From contig NZ_KE557306.1 in NCBI RefSeq assembly GCF_000442275.2, positions 964,959 through 1,028,958 on the forward strand: a stretch of DNA of 64,000 bases, written 5' to 3'. The translations under genes were made by a program, and so were the position numbers. Shown here one piece after another: positions 29,082 to 37,842 of this stretch (positions within the stretch are counted from its first letter, which is position 1; each line of letters starts with the position of its first letter). The stretch comes from Litoreibacter arenae DSM 19593. GTDB lineage: Bacteria > Pseudomonadota > Alphaproteobacteria > Rhodobacterales > Rhodobacteraceae. The notes under the pieces were generated by a model, which ran no database searches, had not been told where the DNA came from, and worked only from the letters and a program-made list of their open reading frames with translations.

Positions 29082-29891
29082 ATGCCCGATCTTGTCTACG
29101 ACGCCACCCAACCCATGCCCCGCCTGATCGAGATCATGCGCCGCCTGCGCGACCCTGACACCGGCTGCCCGTGGGATATCGAGCAGGACTTCGCCTCCAT
29201 CGCGCCTTACACAATCGAGGAGGCCTATGAGGTCGCCGACGCGATCGAGCGCGGTGACTGGGCGGAGCTGGAAGGCGAGTTGGGCGACTTGTTATTGCAG
29301 ACCGTCTACCACACGCAGATGGGAACCGAGGCCGGCCTGTTCGACTTCGCCTCCGTCGCCAATGCCATTTCCGACAAGATGATCGCTCGCCACCCCCATG
29401 TCTTCGGCAGCGAGAGCCGGGACAAATCCGCCGAACAGCAGGTCGCCGACTGGGAGCAGATCAAGGCCGCCGAACGCGCAGACAAGGCGCAGGGTGGGAC
29501 GCTGGACGGCGTCGCCATCGGCCTGCCCGCGCTGCTTCGGGCGCTCAAACTGCAAAAACGCGCGGCCCGCGTGGGCTTCGACTGGCCCTCAACCGAGGAG
29601 GTGCTCGACAAGATCGAGGAGGAATGCCGCGAGCTGGTTGAGGCCAGGGACGCACTCACACATTCCGAGATCGAAGAAGAATACGGCGACTTGCTGTTCG
29701 TCATGGCAAATCTCGGCCGCCACCTAAATCTCGACCCCGAAGCCGCCCTCCGCGCCGCCAACGCCAAATTCACCCGTCGCTTCGAGGCGGTCGAGGCCAA
29801 ACTCCACGAACTTGGCAAAACACCTGCCCAATCAAACCTCAGCGAAATGGATGCCCTCTGGGACGCGGTCAAGGCCGAAGAAAAACCATAA
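29082..29891 (+). CDS. mazG: Nucleoside triphosphate pyrophosphohydrolase MazG
   Basis: The 269-residue protein has two MazG domains. The first, at about 7-110, holds CPWDIEQDFASIAPYTIEEAYEVADAI and the metal-binding ELGDLLLQTVYH. The second, at about 165-250, holds IEEECRELVEARD and EEYGDLLFVMANLGR. MazG hydrolyses NTPs to NMP and pyrophosphate and removes aberrant nucleotides. The first acidic helix (EE..E) and the second (EEEC.EL) keep the expected acidic residues, so both domains look intact. Confidence 0.94.
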   Translation: MPDLVYDATQPMPRLIEIMRRLRDPDTGCPWDIEQDFASIAPYTIEEAYEVADAIERGDWAELEGELGDLLLQTVYHTQMGTEAGLFDFASVANAISDKMIARHPHVFGSESRDKSAEQQVADWEQIKAAERADKAQGGTLDGVAIGLPALLRALKLQKRAARVGFDWPSTEEVLDKIEEECRELVEARDALTHSEIEEEYGDLLFVMANLGRHLNLDPEAALRAANAKFTRRFEAVEAKLHELGKTPAQSNLSEMDALWDAVKAEEKP

Positions 29892-29942
29892 CTGCTTCAT
29901 TGCTTCCAAAATATTCCCCCCGGAGGGTCGATCAGCCCGGCA

Positions 29943-31496
29943 TTACCGCGCTTTGAACAGGCTTCCCATGATCCCGCGCACCAAGGCCGTGCCGGTCTTC
30001 GTTCCGAGCGAGCGCATCATCGACTTGGTGAAAGCCTCGGTCACCGTATCACCACGGCGCGTTCGGGTGGTCTTCGAGGTCGAGCGTGTCACCCGCGTGC
30101 CTGAATAGCGTCGCCCGGTCTGATACTCGCGCTCGCGGGCCTCCAACTGCTCCTCTTTGGCTTCCGCTTCTTCGGCCGCTTTCGCCGCGGCTTCGGCCCG
30201 CTTCGCCAACATCTCGAACGCCGACTCGCGGTCCATGACGGTCTCGTATTTGCCAGCAACCGGCGAGCCGTCGATGATCGCGCGGCGCTCCTTGGCGGAA
30301 ATCGGGCCCAATTGCGAGGACGGCGGGCGGATCAATGTCCGCTCCACCACGCCGGGGATACCCTTCTTTATCAGAAAGGACGTCACCGCCTCCCCCACGC
30401 CCACTTCCTTGATGGCGTCCTCCACGTCAAAACGCGGGTTCTCGCGGTATGTATCCGCCGCCGCCCGCAGGTCTTTCTGATCCTTCCGCGTGAACGCCCG
30501 CAAGGCGTGCTGCACGCGGTTGCCAAGCTGGCCCAAAATGTCCTCCGGCACGTCGGCGGGCTTCTGGGTGATGAAATAAACCCCCACCCCTTTGGATCGG
30601 ATCAGGCGGGCCACCTGCTCCACCTTATCCACCAGCGCCTTCGGTGCGCCGTCGAACAGCAGATGCGCCTCGTCGAAGAAGAAGACGAATATCGGCTTGT
30701 CGGGATCGCCCACTTCCGGAAGCGTCTCGAACAGCTCTGACAGCAACCACAAAAGGAAAGTCGCATAAAGCTTGGGGGCCGACATCAGCTTGTCGGCGGC
30801 AAGAACGTTGATCTGCCCGCGCCCGTCGGCACCGATATGGAACATATCCTCCAGATCAAGCGCCGGTTCCCCGAAGAAATCCCCCGCGCCCTGATTTTCC
30901 AGCACCAGCAACCGACGCTGGATCGCGCCAACCGATTGCGACGACACGAAGCCGTAGCGCAAGGCCAGAGCCTTGGCGTTCTGGCCGATCCAGACCAGCA
31001 ACGATTGCAAATCCTTGAGGTCCAGCAGCGGCAAGCCTTCTTCATCCGCGACACGAAACGCGATGTTCAGGATACCTTCCTGCGCCTCTGATAGCTCCAG
31101 CAGACGCGACAACAACAGCGGCCCCATCTCGCTGACCGTTGTGCGAACAGGATGACCGCTCTCGCCATACATGTCCCAGAACGTGACCGGAAACGCGTCG
31201 TAGCTGTAGTCGGAAAACCCGATCTTGGCGGCGCGTTCCATGAACGCACCGTGCAATTTGTGGCTTTCCGTGCCAGCCGCTGCGAGGCCGGACAAATCAC
31301 CCTTCACATCGGACATAAACACTGGAACGCCAGCATTCGACAGGCTTTCTGCCAGAATCTGCAACGTAACGGTCTTGCCGGTGCCCGTGGCGCCAGCAAT
31401 CAAGCCGTGCCGGTTCGCATATTTCAGCAAAAGCTGCTGTGCATCCGCGTAGCCTTCGCCGCCGCCTCCTACAAAAATACTGTCCGTGTTTGCCAT
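29943..31496 (-). CDS. HerA-like ATPase, DUF853 family
   Basis: The 517-residue protein carries a P-loop [16 protein letters not shown] at about 34-49, a Walker B-like segment [16 protein letters not shown] near 265 and the C-terminal helicase-like fold of the DUF853 (YjgR) family. A long alanine/glutamate helix (about 430-470, [16 protein letters not shown]) and a basic, Arg/Thr-rich stretch follow. The family resembles HerA/VirB4 hexameric ATPases; its cellular job is not established. Two ATG codons (31499, 31496) compete; the second has better spacing to the G-rich ribosome site. The frame open further upstream overlaps the small-RNA terminators and is not used. Confidence 0.85.
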   Translation of the reverse strand: MANTDSIFVGGGGEGYADAQQLLLKYANRHGLIAGATGTGKTVTLQILAESLSNAGVPVFMSDVKGDLSGLAAAGTESHKLHGAFMERAAKIGFSDYSYDAFPVTFWDMYGESGHPVRTTVSEMGPLLLSRLLELSEAQEGILNIAFRVADEEGLPLLDLKDLQSLLVWIGQNAKALALRYGFVSSQSVGAIQRRLLVLENQGAGDFFGEPALDLEDMFHIGADGRGQINVLAADKLMSAPKLYATFLLWLLSELFETLPEVGDPDKPIFVFFFDEAHLLFDGAPKALVDKVEQVARLIRSKGVGVYFITQKPADVPEDILGQLGNRVQHALRAFTRKDQKDLRAAADTYRENPRFDVEDAIKEVGVGEAVTSFLIKKGIPGVVERTLIRPPSSQLGPISAKERRAIIDGSPVAGKYETVMDRESAFEMLAKRAEAAAKAAEEAEAKEEQLEAREREYQTGRRYSGTRVTRSTSKTTRTRRGDTVTEAFTKSMMRSLGTKTGTALVRGIMGSLFKAR

Positions 31497-31633
31497 CATT
31501 GTCCCCCCGAGGCCCCTGCGTTCGCAGCTATATCTCGCTTCACAATAGCTTGTTAACACCTCTGTGCCAGTATGAACCTCATGCGATGTGCATGTCTTGG
31601 CGGCACGTTGCATGACTTCCTCCCTGTCGACTT

Positions 31634-31662
31634 GGCCGTGTCTTCGTGACACGGCCTTTTTT
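31634..31662 (+). terminator. Rho-independent terminator without an upstream plus-strand gene
   Basis: A perfect nine-base stem (GGCCGTGTC / GACACGGCC, 31634-31642 and 31648-31656) with loop TTCGT is followed by six T. It can only work on the plus strand. The nearest plus-strand coding gene upstream is mazG, 1.7 kb away, and the minus-strand HerA-like gene begins at 31496, so this hairpin probably ends a short non-coding transcript started in 31500-31600. I see no strong promoter there (TTGTTA 31550-31555 and TATGAA 31571-31576 are only 15 apart). Confidence 0.8.
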
Positions 31663-31709
31663 CTGCGCAGTGAGGCCAAAAATGTGAACATTTTGTCGCA
31701 GCTTTCTTG

Positions 31710-31738
31710 TTGACGGCCCCAAAATCGCCGCTTAGTCT
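31710..31738 (+). promoter_or_regulatory. Promoter of a putative small RNA
   Basis: TTGACG (31710-31715) and TAGTCT (31733-31738) are separated by exactly 17 bases and lie in the gap between the HerA-like gene and ialB. The predicted start is near 31745. A terminator follows only 40 bases later, so the product would be a short RNA and not the ialB message. Confidence 0.65.
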
Positions 31739-31744
31739 TCGCGT

Positions 31745-31811
31745 AATAAGTCGGCCTAGTCCGACGGGGAGAGAACATTCGGAAAAAGGGCCTGCTTGCG
31801 GGCCCTTTTTT
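31745..31811 (+). ncRNA. Putative small RNA of about 67 nt
   Basis: Between the promoter at 31710-31738 and the terminator at 31783-31811 there is no reading frame with a ribosome site. The predicted RNA starts with a hairpin GTCGG-CCTAGT-CCGAC (31750-31765), has a purine-rich single-stranded stretch GGGGAGAGAACATTCGG (31766-31782) and ends in the terminator hairpin. This promoter, hairpin, linker, terminator order is typical of trans-acting bacterial sRNAs. The GGGGAGAG stretch would be complementary to pyrimidine tracts, not to Shine-Dalgarno sequences. I do not recognise it as a named family. Confidence 0.6.
31783..31811 (+). terminator. Rho-independent terminator of the putative small RNA
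   Basis: A ten-base stem AAAAAGGGCC (31783-31792) / GGCCCTTTTT (31801-31810) closes an eight-base loop, and the stem runs into the T tract. Like the hairpin at 31634-31662, it is upstream of ialB and has no plus-strand coding gene before it. Confidence 0.85.
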
Positions 31812-31932
31812 CATTTGTTACGTCCCTAAGCGGAATTCGCCCCACGCTCGCCGTGCAATGTGATTTCCGGCCTGACACCGGCCACCGTGCGTGTTAAACG
31901 GCAGACAACATCAAAAAGAGCAACAGGACCCC

Positions 31933-32595
31933 ATGTCTGAGTATATCAAAACCGTGATGATCAGCGCCGCAGTCAGCGCGTTCATAGCCACCGGCGCTGT
32001 CGCACAAACCGCGACCGAAACCACCACCGAAGCGCCCGCCGCCGAGGCTGAGGCCGAGACACCCACCGAAGAGGCACCGGCATCCGAGCCCACACGCGAC
32101 GATGGTCTGAGCACCGGCGAAGAAGTCATCGAAGTGGGCAAAACCTACCGCGTGTCGGAACATGGCGACTGGGAGTTGCGCTGCATCAAGGCGCCCGAAG
32201 GCACCAAAGACCCCTGCCAGCTGTACCAGCTGCTCGAAGACCAGCAGGGCAACTCGGTGGCTGAGATCAACATGTTCAACCTGCCGGGTGACGACAATCT
32301 GGCCGCAGGTGCTACCATCGTGACCCCGCTTGAAACTTTGCTGACGCAAAACGTGTTGCTGTCGGTCGATGGCGGCAAGGCGAAGGTCTACCCCTTCACC
32401 TTCTGCACCGCGATCGGCTGCTTCTCCCGCGTGGGCTTCACCGCTGGTGATGTCGCTGCCTTCAAGGCTGGCAACGCTGCCAAGATCGTGGTTGTTCCGG
32501 CGCAGGCCCCTGACCAGAAGGTCGAGTTGACGATGTCCCTCAGCGGCTTCACCGCAGGCTTCGACGCTGTCACTAAAGCGACCGCTGGCGAGTAA
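31933..32595 (+). CDS. Invasion-associated locus B (IalB) family secreted protein
   Basis: The 220-residue protein has a signal peptide (about 1-25, ending GAVAQ) and then a Thr/Glu/Ala-rich linker to about residue 60. A C-terminal IalB domain follows with paired cysteines (RCIKA and DPCQLY; FCTAIGCF). IalB proteins are periplasmic or surface proteins first named in Bartonella; in free-living Rhodobacterales the role is unknown and need not involve invasion. The ATG at 31933 follows AGGA. It ends in its own terminator. Confidence 0.88.
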   Translation: MSEYIKTVMISAAVSAFIATGAVAQTATETTTEAPAAEAEAETPTEEAPASEPTRDDGLSTGEEVIEVGKTYRVSEHGDWELRCIKAPEGTKDPCQLYQLLEDQQGNSVAEINMFNLPGDDNLAAGATIVTPLETLLTQNVLLSVDGGKAKVYPFTFCTAIGCFSRVGFTAGDVAAFKAGNAAKIVVVPAQAPDQKVELTMSLSGFTAGFDAVTKATAGE

Positions 32596-32620
32596 GCACC
32601 GCCTTCGACAAACAAGACCG

Positions 32621-32657
32621 CGCCGCTGTCCTCACCGCAGGACGGCGGCGTTTCTAT
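32621..32657 (+). terminator. Rho-independent terminator of ialB
   Basis: A twelve-base stem with one G-U pair (32621-32632 / 32639-32650) closes the loop CACCGC and is followed by TTTCTATTT. It begins 26 bases after the ialB stop and overlaps the end of the convergent small gene by four bases. Confidence 0.8.
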
Positions 32658-32926
32658 TTGGCCTTCAGTCTGGCGCTTCGTCCGCCACGACGCGTAGCAG
32701 TTGGCACTTCCGCCAATCCCTCTCGCAGAACTGCTCGCATAGGGTGGTCGACGTCAGAGTCCGCGTAGCTGTCCAGCAGATGCTCAATGGCCGCGCGCTG
32801 GTCCTGCCCGTCCGGCAAATTCAGCGCCCAGTCCAGAAAGATCGAGCGGCACTCGCCCGACGTGATCCCGTCAATACGAAAGGCCTCGCGCATCAGGCCT
32901 TTTCGGTCGATCAATTGCAAATCCAT
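32654..32926 (-). CDS. Small conserved-looking protein of unknown function
   Basis: The 90-residue protein is predicted to be soluble and mostly helical, with an acidic middle (FLDWALNLPDGQDQRAAI, about 30-47) and a basic C-terminal tail (RRGGRSARLKAK). I do not recognise a family. It has good coding character: a GGAG ribosome site seven bases before the ATG at 32926 and Rhodobacterales-like codon use. A Met four codons earlier (32938) is poorer. It lies 45 bases downstream of glnE on the same strand and may be its last cotranscribed partner, perhaps nitrogen-linked; this is only inference from position. Confidence 0.7.
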   Translation of the reverse strand: MDLQLIDRKGLMREAFRIDGITSGECRSIFLDWALNLPDGQDQRAAIEHLLDSYADSDVDHPMRAVLREGLAEVPTATRRGGRSARLKAK

Positions 32927-32971
32927 CGGACGCTCCATTCCAAGGTTGAGTGATATCTAGCGCAGTTCACG

Positions 32972-35746
32972 TCAGCCCAGTACCTGTTCCACGACGTCGG
33001 CCGCTTGATTGCGACACTGCGCGATCCGACCTTCCAGCGCCTCGACGGTGTCGCAATCGCAGTCGCGCAGTAAGATCGCGAGACTTCCTGCGCCCATTTT
33101 CTCCGGCTCAAGGGCCTTATCCGTCAAAAGGCGCGAGGCCATTTGAACCCGTGTAAACAGTTTGTGGCTCTCTGACAGAACGTTGAGCTGCGCATCCGTC
33201 AGCAAACCGGCTTTCACGGCATGTTCGAGCTGCTCTGCGGTCTGGCGTTCGGTGCCACCCGCAATCAGGCTTAGCGCTTGACCGGTCAACTCGATATCCT
33301 GCCGTCCCCCCGCGCCGGACTTCACATCCCAAGGACCGGGGGGACCGGACGCGTCTGCCAGCCGCACGCGCATCTCCTGCGTTTGCGTTTTGATCTTGGT
33401 CACGTCAGGCGTGCCTTCCAGAACCGTCCGCCTGACCTGCTCTACATCGTCGCGCAAGGACGCATCCCCCGCGATGCTGCGGGCACGGGTCAGCGCCAGA
33501 TGCTCCCACACCCACGCGTCGTTCATCTGGTAGGTCCGGAACGCCTCCAGCGACGTGGCAACCGGACCCGCCTGCCCCGACGGTCGAAGCCGCAAGTCGA
33601 CCTCGTAAAGCCGCCCCTCCGCCATCTGAGCGGTCAGCGCCGTGACAAAGGCTTGCGTCAGACGCGCGAAATACGTGCGGGTATCCAACGGGCGGCGGCC
33701 GTCAGAGCCTTCAACCCCTTGGGCGTCGTAGATGACAATCAGGTCCAGATCAGACTGCGCACTCAACGCCCCGGCCCCTGCCGAGCCCATCGCCAGCACG
33801 ATCGCGCCACGACCGGGCGCGGCACCGTGCTTGCGTGCAAACTCCGCTTTGACCACAGGCAACAAAGCCGTCAGCGTCGCATCCGCAAGGTCGGCATATT
33901 GTGCGCTGGCATCTTCGGGGCTGAGCAAGCCTTGCAGATGATGCACGCCGACGCGGAAATGCCATTCCTTCTGCCACCGGCGCGCCGCATCCAACCGGCT
34001 CTCGTAGTCGTCAACGGCGTCCATTTTCTCGGTCAGGAATTCGGTCAGCCCTGCGACCTTCGGCCATGGTTTGAAGAAGTCCCCCCCGATCACGGCATCC
34101 AACACATCCGCGTTGCGCGACAAGTATGTCGCCAAGGCGGGTGACGTGGCGCAGATATCGACGATCAGTTTCGTCAGTTGCGGATTGGCGTCAAATAGCG
34201 AGAACACCTGAACACCCGCAGGCAACCCCGACAGGAAGCGTTCAAACTCGGCCATGGCTTCAGGCGGGCGGGTCGCCTGCGCCATCTGCCGCAAGATCGC
34301 GGGAAAGACCCGTTTGAACAAGGCTACCGACCGCTCCGAGCGCAAGGCAGGCAGGCTGCGCCATTGCTCCAGATAGGTGCTTGCGGATGCCAGCCCTTCC
34401 GTCTCCGGCGCCTCCTCGGTCTCGTCCGGCGCGAAGAAGCTGTCGGTGATCGCCGCCACTTCCTCCAGCCGCGCCAACAGTCCGGCGCGAAATTTACCCG
34501 TGTCTTCCTCCCCCATGAAGCGGGCAAGGCGCTGAAATCCTTCATCGGTCTTCGGCAACTCGTGCGTCTGGGCGTCACCGATCATCTGCAAGCGATGCTC
34601 CACCTCGCGGTGTGCCACGTAATTCGCCTGCAACCGCTCGGAGGCTTCCTTGGGCACCCACCCGGCATCGACCAGACGGTCAAGCCCCTCCCGAGTGCCG
34701 CGCACCCGCAAGTCCGGGTCACGCCCACCCGCAATCAACTGCCGGGTCTGTGTGAAGAACTCTATCTCCCGAATGCCGCCCGCGCCCAGTTTTATGTTGT
34801 GGCCTTCGAGTTGCATCGCCCCGCCAAGCCCTTTGTGGCTGCGAATTTTCAGGCGCATGTCGTGGGCGTCCTCGATCGCGGCAAAGTCCAGATGCTTGCG
34901 CCAGATGAACGGGCTCAACCGGTCAAGAAACCTGTGACCCGCTGCCAGATCGCCCGCGCAGGGACGCGCCTTGATAAAAGCCGCCCGCTCCCATGTGCGG
35001 CCGACGCTCTCGTAATAGCGCTCGGCGGTTTCCATGGCGATGCACACGGGCGTCACGGCGGCATCAGGGCGCAGCCGCAAGTCAGAGCGGAACACATACC
35101 CGTCCGCCGTCACGTCCGACATCAGGGACATCAAGGCCCGTGTGATTTTCACGAAAGTTGTGCGCGCATCCAGATAGTCGTCCGCCGCGAAGCGGGTCTC
35201 GTCGAACAGGCAAATCATGTCGATATCGGAGGAGTAGTTCAGCTCATAGGCCCCGCCCTTCCCCATTGCCAAGACACACATGCCCGCCCCCTCTTCGGCA
35301 TCCTCTTCGGTCTGCCCCGGCAACTTCCCTCGCGCGATCTGCGCCGCTGTCAGATGGGTCAGCCCGCGCTGCAAACAGCGGTCCGCAAGCTCCGTCAAAG
35401 TGCGGGTAACGTCTTCAAGCGGCCATACGCCCCCCAAATCCGCAACCGCCGCCAGTAGCGCAATGCGGCGCTTGGCTTGGCGAAAGACGGCCTTCAGATC
35501 ACCATCCGTCTGCGTGATGTCGGCCCAGACTTCGTCGCGCAAGTCCTCCGCTTCGCAATCGGCTAGACGTGCGATCCAGTCTGCCTCCCGTGCCATCAGA
35601 CCGGCCAGATAAGGGCTGCAACTTGCGGTGTTCTCCAGCAACTCATGCAAAGCCGCAGGCAACCCGTTAAAGGTCGCGTGCGCCTCGGCGCAGCGCTCGG
35701 GGTTATAGGGTAGCGGGTGTCGGGTGATGCGGTCTGCAAATGCCAT
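32972..35746 (-). CDS. glnE: Bifunctional glutamine synthetase adenylyltransferase/deadenylase
   Basis: The 924-residue protein has two nucleotidyltransferase domains. The N-terminal one (about 60-330, active site GKGGAYELNYSSDIDMICLF) removes AMP from glutamine synthetase, and the C-terminal one (active site GSAGAGALSAQSDLDLIVIY near 680) attaches it. Linker and helical domains lie between and after. Both DxD metal motifs are intact, so both activities are expected. The length is close to E. coli GlnE. It is the main nitrogen-status switch for glutamine synthetase, controlled by PII. Confidence 0.96.
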   Translation of the reverse strand: MAFADRITRHPLPYNPERCAEAHATFNGLPAALHELLENTASCSPYLAGLMAREADWIARLADCEAEDLRDEVWADITQTDGDLKAVFRQAKRRIALLAAVADLGGVWPLEDVTRTLTELADRCLQRGLTHLTAAQIARGKLPGQTEEDAEEGAGMCVLAMGKGGAYELNYSSDIDMICLFDETRFAADDYLDARTTFVKITRALMSLMSDVTADGYVFRSDLRLRPDAAVTPVCIAMETAERYYESVGRTWERAAFIKARPCAGDLAAGHRFLDRLSPFIWRKHLDFAAIEDAHDMRLKIRSHKGLGGAMQLEGHNIKLGAGGIREIEFFTQTRQLIAGGRDPDLRVRGTREGLDRLVDAGWVPKEASERLQANYVAHREVEHRLQMIGDAQTHELPKTDEGFQRLARFMGEEDTGKFRAGLLARLEEVAAITDSFFAPDETEEAPETEGLASASTYLEQWRSLPALRSERSVALFKRVFPAILRQMAQATRPPEAMAEFERFLSGLPAGVQVFSLFDANPQLTKLIVDICATSPALATYLSRNADVLDAVIGGDFFKPWPKVAGLTEFLTEKMDAVDDYESRLDAARRWQKEWHFRVGVHHLQGLLSPEDASAQYADLADATLTALLPVVKAEFARKHGAAPGRGAIVLAMGSAGAGALSAQSDLDLIVIYDAQGVEGSDGRRPLDTRTYFARLTQAFVTALTAQMAEGRLYEVDLRLRPSGQAGPVATSLEAFRTYQMNDAWVWEHLALTRARSIAGDASLRDDVEQVRRTVLEGTPDVTKIKTQTQEMRVRLADASGPPGPWDVKSGAGGRQDIELTGQALSLIAGGTERQTAEQLEHAVKAGLLTDAQLNVLSESHKLFTRVQMASRLLTDKALEPEKMGAGSLAILLRDCDCDTVEALEGRIAQCRNQAADVVEQVLG

Positions 35747-35794
35747 ATGCCGACGATGAAACCGCTAGCGCCCGCCGTCAACAGGTGCTTGCAG

Positions 35795-36982
35795 CTATAC
35801 GCCGTTTGCCACAGGTCGTACGCCGGAAACCCGCGCGACGACCTTTGCGGCGCGAAGGCCCGGCGGCTCGTCGCCGCGCCCCAGCCGCTCCATGGTGATT
35901 TCCGCGGCCGCCGCTTGCGCGGACCGCTCTGGTCCGGGCTGCAAAACCAGATCAAGCGCCCGCGCGATGTCATCCGGCTTGCACGCCTCACCCAGAAATT
36001 CCGGCACTGTGCGGGTTTCCGAGACCAGGTTGACCAGCGTCACCGTGTCAATCTGCAACATTGAGCGGATCATGATCCTCGAAAACCAATTCATGTCGTA
36101 GGCAATCACCATCGGCACCGTGTTCGCGGCCAGTTCCAGCGACACCGTCCCCGACGCCGCCAGCGCAACATCTGCGACAGCAAAGGCCGCCCGCTTTTCG
36201 GCCAGCGCGATGTCGGGGTCCATGCCGCGCGGATCAAGCACGACAGGCTCGCCCGGCCAGCCTTTCACTTGCTGATGCACCATGGCGGCGACTGGGGCGG
36301 CTGCAGGAACGACCACGCGAATATCCGGCCGCTCCGCCGCGAGCTTGTGCAGGCTCTCACCAAACACCCCGATCAGCCGCGAGACTTCGCCCTTGCGCGA
36401 TCCGGGCAAGGCCAGAACAACCGGCGCGTCCCCAAGCCCGTGCGCCATCCGAAACGCGCTGGCATCGTCGATATCGGCCAACGGCTCCGCCACCACGGGA
36501 TGGCCAACGAAGTCGCAGGGAAGACCCGCCCGCTCCATATAGGGCGGCTCGAACGGCAATAGCGCCATGACGTGATCGACGATGCCGATCATCCGCTCGG
36601 TGCGTTTGGGTCGCCACGCCCAGACGGACGGCGCGACATAATGCACGGTCGGCACCTGAGAAATGGTGCGCAGCTTGCGCAGTACCCGCAGGCAGAAATC
36701 GGGGCTGTCGATCGTCACCACGACATCCGCGCCGGAGCCGATGATATCCTCCACCGTCTCGTCACGCCGCCGGAACAGGCCCCGCAATTTTGGCAGTACC
36801 TCGGCCAACCCCATGACCGACAACTCCTCCATCGGAAACAGCGAGACCATGCCCTGTGCTTCCATCAGCGGGCCGCCGACCCCTTGGAACTGCACGTCAG
36901 GGTCGATCTGCCTCAGACCTTCCATCAAGGCACCGCCAAGCTTGTCCCCCGACGGCTCGCCCGCGATGAGGTAGACTTTCAT
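35795..36982 (-). CDS. lpxB: Lipid-A-disaccharide synthase
   Basis: The 395-residue GT19 glycosyltransferase joins UDP-2,3-diacylglucosamine and lipid X. The N-terminus KVYLIAGEPSGDKLG is diagnostic, with VHYVAPSVWAW (about 115-125), VGHPVV and ALPGSRKGEV (about 192-201) following. The start codon overlaps the lpxI stop by four bases (ATGA), so the 87-residue longer frame inside lpxI is not used. The envelope operon ends here. Confidence 0.96.
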   Translation of the reverse strand: MKVYLIAGEPSGDKLGGALMEGLRQIDPDVQFQGVGGPLMEAQGMVSLFPMEELSVMGLAEVLPKLRGLFRRRDETVEDIIGSGADVVVTIDSPDFCLRVLRKLRTISQVPTVHYVAPSVWAWRPKRTERMIGIVDHVMALLPFEPPYMERAGLPCDFVGHPVVAEPLADIDDASAFRMAHGLGDAPVVLALPGSRKGEVSRLIGVFGESLHKLAAERPDIRVVVPAAAPVAAMVHQQVKGWPGEPVVLDPRGMDPDIALAEKRAAFAVADVALAASGTVSLELAANTVPMVIAYDMNWFSRIMIRSMLQIDTVTLVNLVSETRTVPEFLGEACKPDDIARALDLVLQPGPERSAQAAAAEITMERLGRGDEPPGLRAAKVVARVSGVRPVANGV

Positions 36983-37842
36983 TCCCGCACCCAGACGAAG
37001 ATGCCGTATTTCTCGGCCAGTTTCGCGCAAAGCGCCGATTGCAGCACGATAACGCGCCCGGCCTCGATGACGATACCGTCCAAGCCGACCTGAACCGCGC
37101 GGCGTATCGTGTCGGGACCGATGGCGGGCATGTCGATGCGCAACTCCTGACCCGGCTTGGCTGCCTTGACCAGCACGCCGCCCTTGGGCGCGATCTCTTT
37201 CGCGCGCGGACTCCTGCCAGGCCCAAGGATACCGCTGCCCCAAGGCAGCGCCACGCGTTCCTGCAACAGGCTTTGCATCATAAAATCCGTGCCGGGCTGT
37301 GCTTCAATCACCAGCGGTTGACGTTTGTGAACAATGCAGGCCTGCCCTACATCCGCCACCGCCATGGCGGCGATGATCTCGACACCCCGATCTGCGTCGC
37401 CTGCGTGCTCGTCGCTGGGCCGGACCGCGCCAAGATATCCCGCTGGCGGCAGAATGTCCGGTCGCACTTCATGGGCGCCAATTGCTCGTATGCCCGCCTC
37501 CTCAAAAAAGCCGAGCACCAGCCGCAGTGCGGCATCGTCGCCGACCTGTAAGGCCTGCATCATGCGCGGCACCAGCGGCATGGTCGCCGCGTCGATCTTT
37601 GCGGGGTCCAGCGGCGGGCGGTCGACTCGGCCCGCAAAGCAGATCCGGTCCACGCCCTTTTCCTTAAGCCACGCGATGAAACTGCCAAGCGTTTCGATCC
37701 GGAACTTCTTGACGGGCCGGTCGCCCCGCGCGTCCGATCCCTGCCACTCCATCTGACACAGCTGATAGGGCGTTTCCGTCTCGTACAGATGCTCCATCAG
37801 GAGTTCCGGCAGTTCACCCTCGCCAACAACCAGCGCCAGCAT
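36979..37842 (-). CDS. lpxI: UDP-2,3-diacylglucosamine pyrophosphatase LpxI
   Basis: The 287-residue protein belongs to the LpxI (DUF1009) family, which replaces LpxH in most Alphaproteobacteria to cut UDP-diacylglucosamine to lipid X. Visible family features are an N-terminal Rossmann-like domain (LALVVGEGELPELL) and the C-terminal catalytic domain with KRQPLVIEAQPGTDFMM and AKPGQELRIDMPAIGPDT. The order lpxA-lpxI-lpxB with one- and four-base overlaps supports the call. The metal-binding aspartate is likely in the DMPAIGP segment (family inference). Confidence 0.92.
   Translation of the reverse strand: MLALVVGEGELPELLMEHLYETETPYQLCQMEWQGSDARGDRPVKKFRIETLGSFIAWLKEKGVDRICFAGRVDRPPLDPAKIDAATMPLVPRMMQALQVGDDAALRLVLGFFEEAGIRAIGAHEVRPDILPPAGYLGAVRPSDEHAGDADRGVEIIAAMAVADVGQACIVHKRQPLVIEAQPGTDFMMQSLLQERVALPWGSGILGPGRSPRAKEIAPKGGVLVKAAKPGQELRIDMPAIGPDTIRRAVQVGLDGIVIEAGRVIVLQSALCAKLAEKYGIFVWVRE

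Noticed and set aside
31571-31648. 25-codon frame starting at the ATG in TATGAACCTC before the first orphan terminator
   Set aside because: No ribosome site precedes it and its stop lies within the terminator hairpin; a non-coding transcript is more likely.
33278-35458. Two long plus-strand frames opposite glnE
   Set aside because: Both are antisense to intact GlnE domains with canonical motifs and lack ribosome sites.
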